This document shows, piece by piece, positions 1 through 4,951 of a stretch of DNA of 10,171 nt. Both the position numbers and the translations under genes were made by a program. The DNA comes from Candidatus Staskawiczbacteria bacterium. Its GTDB lineage: Bacteria; Patescibacteriota; Minisyncoccia; Minisyncoccales; Staskawiczbacteraceae. The notes under the pieces were generated by a model. It saw only the letters and a list, made by a program, of their open reading frames with translations. It searched no databases and was not told the DNA's origin. The stretch spans positions 1 to 10,171 of the forward strand of contig VGLO01000028.1 of the NCBI GenBank assembly GCA_016866675.1. Reading direction: 5' to 3'. Numbering within the stretch: position 1 is the first letter of the stretch; each line of letters begins with the position of its first letter.

Positions 1-356
1 GTAAAATCCCAAATTTCTTTATATAAATCTTCAGGTGTCATTTTAAACCTGCTTCTTCCTTCTTTTTCTAATTTTTTTTCATAAACAACTTGTGTTTCAA
101 ATCCGGCATGATCTAATCCCGGTAGCCACAATGCTTTAAAACCTTTCATTCGCTTGTATCTAGTCATAATATCTTCAATAGTAATCACAAGTGCGTGACC
201 GGTATGAAGATTTCCATTGGCATTGGCAGGAGGCATTAAAATAGTAAAAGGCTTTTTCCTTTTGCCCGGAAGTTTATCGGGATTAAAAAAACCGCTGTCC
301 TCCCACAGCTTATAAATCCTGTCTTCTACTTTTTTGGCATCGTACTGACCTTCCAT
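1..356 (-). CDS. valS: Valyl-tRNA synthetase, N-terminal part (runs off the window)
   Basis: Class I aminoacyl-tRNA synthetase that charges tRNA-Val with valine in the cytoplasm. About 118 residues are visible, from ATG at 354-356 to the window edge. The opening MEGQYDAKKVEDRIYKLWED is the usual ValRS/IleRS/LeuRS entry helix. The catalytic core begins with PPANANGNLHTGH at about residues 44-56, the HIGH signature in the variant form HTGH. It is followed by the RYKRMKGFKALWLPGLDHAG stretch typical of ValRS (GxDHAG). The PPANANG form, in place of the PPPNVTG of E. coli, is what I recall from CPR-type ValRS, so I prefer ValRS over IleRS. No Shine-Dalgarno site is visible before the ATG. A possible extended -10 (TGTTAAAAT, 367-375) lies 10 bases upstream, so the transcript may have almost no leader. 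The rest of the protein, including KMSKS, lies outside the window. Confidence 0.93.
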   Translation of the reverse strand, partial: MEGQYDAKKVEDRIYKLWEDSGFFNPDKLPGKRKKPFTILMPPANANGNLHTGHALVITIEDIMTRYKRMKGFKALWLPGLDHAGFETQVVYEKKLEKEGRSRFKMTPEDLYKEIWDF

Positions 357-397
357 TTATAAGCTTATTTTAACAGAGTTGCTCGGGTTCTAAAATA

Positions 398-426
398 TTG
401 ACCAATATTTTATTATATGATATATT
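398..426 (+). promoter_or_regulatory. Promoter P1 of the first accessory unit
   Basis: TTGACC (398-403), a 17-base spacer, and TATATT (421-426) with TGA just before it form a near-consensus sigma70-type promoter with an extended -10. It points at the broken small gene whose Shine-Dalgarno site is at 456-460. The AAAATATTGAC around its -35 is repeated exactly at promoter P2 (around 779-789). The stretch 357-467 holds nothing else that I can support except a possible valS -10 on the other strand. Confidence 0.7.
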
Positions 427-467
427 ATTGAAAGCTCTAACATATCCACCCATTTAGGAGATTTACC

Positions 468-701
468 ATTTTCACAATCACCATCGGGAAAAGTGGCTCC
501 ATGATCTATGGCCTTTTCCCTTCAGTAGAAAAAGCCGAGGAATGTCTCAAAAAAGCAGGTTGGAGAGTAAAGGATGATGACTACTGACAACGTAAATTCT
601 ATGGACCAGGACACGATTGGCACCATCCTTGGATAAAAGGACGCCGTCGCGCCTACATTATGGGAATACGAAAGGCCAAGAAGCTCGTGGACGTAGAATA
701 G
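468..701 (+). pseudogene. Broken small accessory gene with non-standard start and in-frame TGA
   Basis: No known function is recognised. A reading frame of 77 codons runs from ATT at 468 to TAG at 699-701, interrupted by TGA at 585-587. The ATT sits 7 bases after AGGAG (456-460), exactly where a start codon should be. From there the protein begins (I)FTITIGKSGSMIYGLFPS. It resembles the intact small protein at 1635-1838: both start with MF-x-I, have an F-x-S/T-x-E-x-A helix leading to a GW, and end with PW-x-KG-x-x-RA-[YW]-[IV]. This points to common descent and to ATG having become ATT. The TGA follows ...KDDDY and is followed by QRKFYGPGHDW, so a Trp codon TGG mutated to TGA is the simplest reading. 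An internal ATG lies at 501. Two lesions favour a pseudogene; a rare ATT start with UGA readthrough is the alternative. Confidence 0.65.
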
Positions 702-740
702 TTCAACCAAACTCTTGCTTTTGAGTAACAAATTCGCATT

Positions 741-770
741 AGCCGACAGATTCTTCTAGTCGGCTTTTTT
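741..770 (+). terminator. Rho-independent terminator T1
   Basis: AGCCGAC (741-747) pairs with GTCGGCT (759-765) around an 11-base loop, and a T-run extends to 770. It ends the first accessory unit, 39 bases after the TAG at 699-701. The preceding AAATTCGCATTAGC (730-743) resembles AAATTCGCGTTTGC at the terminator of the second unit (1851-1864). Confidence 0.8.
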
Positions 771-784
771 CTTGTTTTAAAATA

Positions 785-813
785 TTGACGATACTTAACT
801 TTCGTGGTAAATA
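785..813 (+). promoter_or_regulatory. Promoter P2 of the four-gene accessory operon
   Basis: TTGACG (785-790), a 17-base spacer, and a weak -10 TAAATA (808-813) helped by an upstream TG (805-806). It lies directly after terminator T1 and about 40 bases before the first start codon at 853. The -35 surroundings (TAAAATATTGAC) match promoter P1, so the two units share a promoter module. Confidence 0.55.
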
Positions 814-852
814 AAACCCATTCGCTCATTCACAAACTGAAGGGAGATTTCC

Positions 853-1056
853 ATGGGTATTGGAAACGGCAAGTACGTCAACAGGTGGTGGGTTATCGTT
901 TCACCTGAAGAAAGCCATGTATTCTCGGGACTTCGCCGGGAAGCCGAACATCAGCTTATGCAAGCTGATAAACAGGCTATCCTCAAGGGTCCGTATGGAT
1001 CTTCTGATGAAGCAAACAGCAAGAGCCACTGGATTCCGACAGCACAGCTGTCATAG
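853..1056 (+). CDS. Small protein of unknown function (67 aa), accessory operon gene 1
   Basis: Not recognised. It is a soluble-looking 67-residue protein with no signal peptide or membrane segment. It has an N-terminal beta-like stretch (RWWVIVSP, residues 11-18), a charged helical middle, and a KGPYGSSDEANSK motif near residues 45-57. That G-P-[FY]-x-S-x-E-A pattern is common in short phage- and plasmid-type proteins of unknown role. The start is secure: AGGGAG (841-846) lies 6 bases before ATG 853. It is the first gene of four in the same direction, behind promoter P2. Its TAG stop overlaps the Shine-Dalgarno site of the next gene, which suggests coupled translation. Local GC is high (31 of 60 bases in 901-960) compared with the glycosyltransferase gene downstream (10 of 60 in 3421-3480). 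This suggests a different history from the core genes. Confidence 0.75.
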   Translation: MGIGNGKYVNRWWVIVSPEESHVFSGLRREAEHQLMQADKQAILKGPYGSSDEANSKSHWIPTAQLS

Positions 1057-1065
1057 GAGTTTTCC

Positions 1066-1272
1066 GTGAAAGCAGAATTCAAACAGGAATTACTGAAGGT
1101 CATCAGAGAGTGGTGCGAGCCTGTTCAGAGAGCAAGAACAATCATTGCAGAAAATGTACATCCTAACCTAAGCGAGGATGAAGCAGTAGTATTACTTAGA
1201 GAAGCAATGATTGAGGCTACGTGCCAAGGCTTTGTCCAGTTGAAATTAGCCCACGTTACAGCAATGGACTAA
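1066..1272 (+). CDS. Small helical protein of unknown function (68 aa), accessory operon gene 2
   Basis: Not recognised. The start is GTG at 1066, chosen because AGGAG (1055-1059) stands 6 bases before it and because translation would be coupled to the gene upstream, whose TAG at 1054-1056 overlaps that site. The protein looks entirely alpha-helical: an amphipathic N-terminal helix (KAEFKQELLKVIREW, residues 2-16), then a Glu/Ala-rich middle (SEDEAVVLLREAMIEA). It has single Cys residues near positions 17 and 53 and no metal-binding pair. There is no membrane segment. Its place between two other small unknown genes in one short operon suggests a joint function, but the sequence does not say which. 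Confidence 0.72.
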   Translation: MKAEFKQELLKVIREWCEPVQRARTIIAENVHPNLSEDEAVVLLREAMIEATCQGFVQLKLAHVTAMD

Positions 1273-1296
1273 CCACCTTCACCGAAAGGAGACATC

Positions 1297-1614
1297 ATGC
1301 CTTTTTACTTTTGCGATTCAAAGCAATATGAACTTGACACTGGCAAGGGCTTTGGCGGAGGCAGAGAGATTATTGAAGCCTCTTCACCAGAAGAAGCCCG
1401 TCAAAAATTCGTCGCCTTGCGAAAAGAAGTCAAAGAAGAACGACCAGGGTATCGACTCCTTCTAGGGCTTTACGGATTCTTTGGCCCTTTCAAAAGAAGA
1501 AAAATAGCTCGGGATATCCGGCACCACCACATTAGAAGATATAAACGGCATTCCTTTATGAAGCCTGGTCCCAAGGAAAAAGATTTCGTCGGTGATTGTG
1601 CAGCGATGAACTAA
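1297..1614 (+). CDS. Small basic protein of unknown function (105 aa), accessory operon gene 3
   Basis: Not recognised. ATG 1297 is preceded by AAAGGAG (1285-1291) at good spacing. The N-terminal half has a beta strand (MPFYFCDSKQYEL) and then IIEASSPEEARQKFVALRKE (residues 25-44), again the strand plus S-x-E-E-A helix arrangement seen in the neighbouring small genes. The C-terminal half is strongly basic and rich in Arg, Lys and His (KRRKIARDIRHHHIRRYKRH, about residues 66-85), so it could touch nucleic acid; that is inference from charge only. No catalytic motif or membrane helix is evident, although LLLGLYGFFGPF (about residues 54-65) is a short hydrophobic patch. It is the largest gene of the operon, 24 bases after gene 2 and 20 bases before gene 4. 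Confidence 0.75.
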   Translation: MPFYFCDSKQYELDTGKGFGGGREIIEASSPEEARQKFVALRKEVKEERPGYRLLLGLYGFFGPFKRRKIARDIRHHHIRRYKRHSFMKPGPKEKDFVGDCAAMN

Positions 1615-1634
1615 CTCTGTTTGGAGGATAGAAA

Positions 1635-1838
1635 ATGTTTGTAATCGTAGTTGCTCGTAACGAGAGTGACATGGGTTCTGTCGCAAGTCGATTATTTGAC
1701 ACAAGAGAACTGGCTCACCAAGAGCTAAGAACTAGTGGCTGGCTTCCGATGTTTCCTAAGGGCCTAAAATCTTCTCCTTGGCAAAAGGGAGAGAAAAGAG
1801 CTTGGGTTGAAAAAGTGTTTCTAGAGTTATTGGACTAA
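1635..1838 (+). CDS. Small protein of unknown function (67 aa), accessory operon gene 4, related to the broken gene at 468-701
   Basis: Not recognised. ATG 1635 follows TTGGAGGATAGAAA, with a strong Shine-Dalgarno site at 1622-1626. It is a small alpha/beta protein: strand MFVIVVARN (1-9), helix DTRELAHQELRTSGW (22-36), then a C-terminal helix with PWQKGEKRAWVEK (48-60). The same pattern (MF-x-I start, helix ending in GW, PW-x-KG-x-x-RA) occurs in the interrupted frame at 468-701, so the two are probably paralogues. Its TAA stop overlaps the TAG stop of the convergent tsaD gene by four bases (1835-1838). The operon terminator lies beyond this, within tsaD coding sequence. No function is proposed. 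Confidence 0.75.
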   Translation: MFVIVVARNESDMGSVASRLFDTRELAHQELRTSGWLPMFPKGLKSSPWQKGEKRAWVEKVFLELLD

Positions 1839-2953
1839 CCTCCAATCCGTAAATTCGCGTTTGCAGATAACTTCTGCCACGCGATTTTTTTTGTCTTGTG
1901 AAAATATGAGGCCACCGCAATCATTAACCCGTTATCAGTAGAGAGCTTTGCATCTGGAATAAGATAAGATGCCTTTGGCAATTCTTGTTGTATTTTTTCC
2001 CCCAACTGTTTTCTCAATTCCTTATTAGCTGAAACTCCGCCACCCAAAATAACCGTTTTTACTTTGTAGTCCTTGGCAGCCTGAAGTGTTTTTTTGAGTA
2101 AAACTTCAATAATGGCGTCCTGTACGCCAACTGCCACATTTTTTACATATTCTTTTGTTAGCTCTTTATCTTTCACCTCATATAACACAGCTGTTTTTAA
2201 ACCAGAGAAACTAAAATCATAATCTTTACTATGTATCATTGGGCGAGGTAGTTTTACGAGATTTCCTGACCCCTCAGAAGCAATTATTGAAATTATTGGG
2301 CCACCAGGATAGCCAAGTCCAAGAAGTTTTGCACATTTATCAAAACATTCTCCGGCTGCATCATCTCTTGTTTCTCCAATAATCTTATACTTTCCAATTC
2401 CTTTCATTAAAATGAGTTGTGTGTGTCCTCCTGAAACAATTAAAGAAATTGAGGGAAATTTTATATTCTTGTTTTCTAGAAAATTAACGAGTATATGTGC
2501 CTCAATGTGGTTAACAGGAATAATTGGAATATTCCAAAAATATGAAAGTGCCCTGGCCAAATTTACCCCAACCCATAGGCAAGGCTCTAGTCCTGGTCCG
2601 TAGGTGACGGCAATTGCATCAATATTTGGCTTTTCATAATTTTCTAAAAACTTTTTGGCTAACTTATAAAGCTCTTCTTCTTTTTTAAATATATCTTTTA
2701 AATTTTTACCGTCTAATATTGTAATTTCTTTCTTTTCTTTAAGGAGTTCTGCCTCTTTGAGTGACTCCGTTAAAACAGGAATTATATTTATTTGATGCTC
2801 TCGTTTAGCCATCATGGGAAAAACACCCCCATAGTTTTGGTGGATTTGCTGAGAAGAAACAATATTAGATAGAACGTTAAATTTACCTGATTTTTCTTCT
2901 AAAATTGCTATCCCCGTATCATCGCAAGAAGTCTCTATGGCTAAAATTCGCAT
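1835..2953 (-). CDS. tsaD: tRNA N6-adenosine threonylcarbamoyltransferase TsaD
   Basis: Kae1/Qri7/TsaD family enzyme that transfers threonylcarbamoyl from its AMP adduct to A37 of ANN-decoding tRNAs, making t6A with TsaB and TsaE in bacteria. The start is ATG 2953, giving the canonical MRILAIETSCDDTG; an upstream in-frame TTG (2971) lies before the predicted transcription start and is rejected. Visible motifs: the ASKHA phosphate-1 loop (IETSCDDTG, 6-14), metal ligands H149 and H153 in NHIEAH, VSGGHTQL (173-180), DDAAGECFDK (197-206), FSFSGLKTAV (247-256), ILGGGVSAN (302-310) and metal ligand D340 in STDNG. At 372 residues it is longer than E. coli TsaD (about 337). The excess is a Lys/Glu-rich segment around 66-110, which I associate with CPR homologues. 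It converges with the accessory operon, overlapping its last gene by four bases. Confidence 0.96.
   Translation of the reverse strand: MRILAIETSCDDTGIAILEEKSGKFNVLSNIVSSQQIHQNYGGVFPMMAKREHQINIIPVLTESLKEAELLKEKKEITILDGKNLKDIFKKEEELYKLAKKFLENYEKPNIDAIAVTYGPGLEPCLWVGVNLARALSYFWNIPIIPVNHIEAHILVNFLENKNIKFPSISLIVSGGHTQLILMKGIGKYKIIGETRDDAAGECFDKCAKLLGLGYPGGPIISIIASEGSGNLVKLPRPMIHSKDYDFSFSGLKTAVLYEVKDKELTKEYVKNVAVGVQDAIIEVLLKKTLQAAKDYKVKTVILGGGVSANKELRKQLGEKIQQELPKASYLIPDAKLSTDNGLMIAVASYFHKTKKIAWQKLSANANLRIGG
1856..1892 (+). terminator. Rho-independent terminator T2, embedded in the tsaD 3' coding end
   Basis: CGCGT (1856-1860) pairs with ACGCG (1879-1883) and, inside it, GCAG (1863-1866) pairs with CTGC (1874-1877) around ATAACTT. 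A run of eight T follows (1885-1892). It ends the plus-strand accessory operon 18 bases after the last stop codon. On the other strand these bases encode the last residues of TsaD (KKIAWQKLSANANLR), so the hairpin and a conserved protein C-terminus share the same DNA. Confidence 0.75.
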
Positions 2954-2959
2954 AGGGTA

Positions 2960-2988
2960 TTTATATCTCAAAAGTTGAATTATTTCAA
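2960..2988 (-). promoter_or_regulatory. tsaD promoter, predicted to give a leaderless mRNA
   Basis: On the minus strand TTGAAA (2988-2983), a 17-base spacer and TATAAA (2965-2960) precede the ATG, with only six bases (TACCCT) between the -10 and the start codon. Transcription would therefore begin at or next to the A of ATG 2953. This agrees with the absence of a Shine-Dalgarno site and argues against the upstream TTG as start. Confidence 0.6.
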
Positions 2989-3047
2989 TTTTATGTTATA
3001 ACTTTAGTTATGCCGGCCCACTAAACGGGCTTGGTTCGTAGAACTTA

Positions 3048-3086
3048 CCGCTATCGCCTGCCTGCCGGCAGGCAGGTCTAATGGCT
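3048..3086 (+). repeat. Partial tRNA-Glu 5' copy interrupted by a palindromic repeat
   Basis: CCGCTATCG (3048-3056) and TCTAATGGCT (3077-3086) together equal 19 consecutive bases of the intact tRNA-Glu (3135-3153: acceptor strand into D-loop). Here they are split exactly by the 20-base palindrome at 3057-3076. The match ends at both outer sides, so this is a fragment, not a second gene. It lies 87 bases before the tRNA, in the divergent spacer between tsaD and tRNA-Glu. The rest of that spacer (2989-3133) shows only a weak GCCC/GGGC hairpin and AT-rich sequence. Confidence 0.8.
3057..3076. repeat. 20-base perfect palindrome of the Parcubacteria repeat type
   Basis: CCTGCCTGCCGGCAGGCAGG is identical to its own reverse complement and could form a 10-base-pair cruciform or hairpin arm. 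From memory, this sequence is scattered through many Parcubacteria genomes, often even inside genes, where it translates as LPAGRQA-like strings. Its GC content contrasts sharply with the surroundings. Confidence 0.85.
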
Positions 3087-3133
3087 TAATACGAGAGATC
3101 ATTTTAGCCCTGCAACAAATTAAAATTATACAT

Positions 3134-3205
3134 GCCGCTATCGTCTAATGGCTAGGACACGGCCCTTTCAAGGCTGTAATCGGAGTTCGACTCTCCGTAG
3201 CGGCG
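3134..3205 (+). tRNA. tRNA-Glu (anticodon UUC)
   Basis: A full cloverleaf can be drawn: acceptor GCCGCTA (3134-3140) with TAGCGGC (3198-3204); D-stem GTCT/GGAC (3143-3146, 3155-3158); anticodon stem CGGCC/GGCTG (3160-3164, 3172-3176) with loop CTTTCAA, anticodon TTC at 3167-3169; T-arm CGGAG-TTCGACT-CTCCG (3181-3197); discriminator G at 3205. CCA is not encoded, so it must be added afterwards. The GTCTAATGGCTAGGAC D-arm is characteristic of bacterial tRNA-Glu. The glycosyltransferase gene starts only 23 bases downstream, so the two may share a transcript. Confidence 0.97.
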
Positions 3206-3228
3206 CAAAAAAAATACTAAAATTTAAT

Positions 3229-4761
3229 ATGGATAAAGTAAATTACCTAGATATATCCCGAGCAATGGATGTTAAAAAAAGAAGTGATCGGATTATCTAT
3301 AGAATTTTTGAAATATTACCCGGGGCATTAAGCTTGGGGACTCTTATAGGAGTCTTTGTTTTTTCATGGCTAATTCCTTCAGCTGTTTCAATTTTTGTGA
3401 TTTGTTTTTGTTTTTATTATCTATTAAAAATACTTTATTTTTCAATTCACCAAGTAATAGGATATATTAAATCAAAAAAACATTTAAAGGAAAACTGGCT
3501 TTACGATTTAAAAAAGCTAAAAAATAAAGATTGGAAGAAAATATACCATCTAGTTATTTTACCAACCTACAAAGAAGGTCCAGATATTATCAAAGAAAGC
3601 CTAAATTCAATTATAAAATCTGATTACCCAAAGGAAAAGATTATTATTGTTTTGGCAATTGAAAAAAGAGCTGGCAAAATCTATGATGAATATGCCAAAA
3701 AAATTGCTGAGGAGTACGGTAATAAATTCTTTAAATTTTTAGTTTCCGAGCACCCAGACAATGTTTTAGGAGAAGTGGCTGGAAAGGGGTCAAATGTGGC
3801 CCATGCTGGATTAGAGGCCCAAAAGCTAGTGAATGTTCTAAAAATTCCTTATGAAGACATTTTAGTTTCCAGTTTTGATATTGATACAAAAGTTTACCCT
3901 CAATATTTTTCCTGCTTAACATACTATTACCTAACTCAAAAAAACCCTCTATCTGCCAGCTATCAGCCTGTTCCAGTTTACAATAACAACATTTGGAGTG
4001 TTCCCTTTTTTAGCAGAGTAGTATCAACTTCAAACACATTTTGGCAAATGATACAGCAAGAAAGACCAGATAAGCTCACTACTTATTCGTCTCACGCAAT
4101 CCCAGGAAAAGTTTTTTTTGAGGTTGGTTATCCAAAAAATGTTGTTTGCGACGACAGCAGAATATTTTGGAGAGCTTACTTTGCTTATGATGGAAATTAC
4201 CACGTTGTTCCAATTTACTACTTGGTTTCAATGGACGCTGTTGATACGCCAAACCTTTTTAAAACAATCATAAATCAGTACAAACAACAAAAACGCTGGG
4301 CATGGGGAGTGGCGGAAATTCCCTATGTTCTTTTTGGATTTTTAAAAAATAAAAAAATACCTCTTTCAAAAAAAATAGGCCACACTATTACTTTAGTTGA
4401 CGGATACTGGTCATGGGCCACAGCCGCCCTTTTGCTTTTTATTTTAGGATGGCTACCAATACTTTTAGGAGGAGATACATTTAATTTTACAGTTATATCA
4501 TTTAACTTGCCTATTTTAACAGGACGCATCATGAGAATTTCATTGGTTGGAATGTTTATATCTGCAATTTTAAGCACAATGCTTTTGCCTCCAGCGCCAA
4601 AGGGCACTAGCATTTTTAAAAAAATATCCATTTTTTTTCAATGGATATTTTTACCTGTGACCTTAATATTGTTTGGATCTTTACCGGCTTTGGACGCCCA
4701 AATGAGACTAATGATTGGCAAGCATATGGGTTTTTGGGTGACAGAAAAAGTCAGGAAGTAG
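3229..4761 (+). CDS. Membrane-bound family-2 glycosyltransferase (cellulose synthase-like)
   Basis: A processive-type GT2 enzyme that would transfer sugar from a nucleotide sugar to a growing surface glycan at the cytoplasmic membrane; the sugar and polymer cannot be read from sequence. Of 510 residues, two hydrophobic helices (about 27-48 and 50-72) come first. A cytosolic GT-A domain opens with HLVILPTYKEG (107-117). DID (217-219) is the metal-binding DxD, DDS (308-310) is the likely catalytic acidic site, and QQKRW (353-357) is the QxxRW acceptor/product motif. Three further hydrophobic segments follow (about 394-413, 430-453, 465-485). A longer frame opens at 3148, but that ATG is inside the tRNA, so ATG 3229 is used; ATG 3268 is an alternative. 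There is no Shine-Dalgarno site. The last codons lie within a 38-base direct repeat. Confidence 0.9.
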   Translation: MDKVNYLDISRAMDVKKRSDRIIYRIFEILPGALSLGTLIGVFVFSWLIPSAVSIFVICFCFYYLLKILYFSIHQVIGYIKSKKHLKENWLYDLKKLKNKDWKKIYHLVILPTYKEGPDIIKESLNSIIKSDYPKEKIIIVLAIEKRAGKIYDEYAKKIAEEYGNKFFKFLVSEHPDNVLGEVAGKGSNVAHAGLEAQKLVNVLKIPYEDILVSSFDIDTKVYPQYFSCLTYYYLTQKNPLSASYQPVPVYNNNIWSVPFFSRVVSTSNTFWQMIQQERPDKLTTYSSHAIPGKVFFEVGYPKNVVCDDSRIFWRAYFAYDGNYHVVPIYYLVSMDAVDTPNLFKTIINQYKQQKRWAWGVAEIPYVLFGFLKNKKIPLSKKIGHTITLVDGYWSWATAALLLFILGWLPILLGGDTFNFTVISFNLPILTGRIMRISLVGMFISAILSTMLLPPAPKGTSIFKKISIFFQWIFLPVTLILFGSLPALDAQMRLMIGKHMGFWVTEKVRK

Positions 4762-4767
4762 TTTTTC
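4730..4767. repeat. 38-base direct repeat, copy 1 (end of the glycosyltransferase gene)
   Basis: The 38 bases beginning GTTTTTGGGTGACAGAAA are repeated without mismatch at 4914-4951, a period of 184 bases. This copy encodes the last residues of the glycosyltransferase (FWVTEKVRK, then TAG) and a few bases beyond it. Confidence 0.97.
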
Positions 4768-4913
4768 AGTAAGCCAAAAACAAAGGAGGGGTCGGGAGGA
4801 TTGGGTATCCTCCTGTGTGGGAAATTATTAAAAACCGTGGTTTTTGAAAGAAGCGAGCTGGAACCCTAGAATAGGAGCTAGTCCGAGCGAACTCGGGCGA
4901 TAAGGCGAGCGAT
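4768..4913. other. Hairpin-rich intergenic segment between the repeat copies
   Basis: These 146 bases between two convergent genes hold no credible reading frame but several inverted repeats: GGAGGAT/ATCCTCC (4795-4801, 4807-4813) with a 5-base loop, AAAAACC/GGTTTTT (4830-4836, 4839-4845), and CCGAG/CTCGG around CGAA (4883-4896). A weaker AGCT..CCTA/TAGG..AGCT fold lies between the last two. The AAAAACC/GGTTTTT hairpin could stop transcription from both sides. The GAGCGA/GCGAGCG-rich right end looks like repetitive intergenic DNA. Whether it is a structured RNA, a small repeat element or only a terminator region cannot be decided here. Confidence 0.6.
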
Positions 4914-4951
4914 GTTTTTGGGTGACAGAAAAAGTCAGGAAGTAGTTTTTC
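4914..4951. repeat. 38-base direct repeat, copy 2 (abuts the recG stop codon)
   Basis: This is a perfect copy of 4730-4767. Its last base is the first plus-strand base of the recG stop codon (TAG on the minus strand, 4953-4951). It carries a non-functional duplicate of the glycosyltransferase C-terminal codons. Confidence 0.97.

Noticed and set aside
468..701. Genome-wide UGA recoding (as in Gracilibacteria or SR1)
   Set aside because: RecG, TsaD, NrdB and the glycosyltransferase contain no in-frame TGA, and Trp is encoded by TGG throughout, so one TGA in a small gene is not evidence of an altered code.
522..731. Minus-strand 69-residue frame opposite the broken small gene
   Set aside because: It has no ribosome site or promoter and reads through the antisense of a better-supported gene and its terminator flank. 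Only its tsaD-like upstream remnant is kept as a finding.
1462..1704. Minus-strand 80-residue frame across accessory genes 3 and 4
   Set aside because: It is a shadow of two genes with strong ribosome sites on the other strand.
730..1892. Integron attC-like sites at the two similar terminators
   Set aside because: No GTTRRRY/RYYYAAC core pair or two-box imperfect palindrome is visible; the elements look like plain terminators.
2954..2971. TTG start adding MRYKYP to TsaD
   Set aside because: It is upstream of the predicted transcription start, and the family begins at MRILAIETSCDDTG.
3148..3228. N-terminal 27-residue extension of the glycosyltransferase
   Set aside because: Its ATG and codons lie inside the tRNA-Glu gene; the protein proper begins at ATG 3229.
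4323..4631. Minus-strand 102-residue frame inside the glycosyltransferase gene
   Set aside because: It is antisense to a well-supported coding sequence and has no ribosome site or family resemblance.
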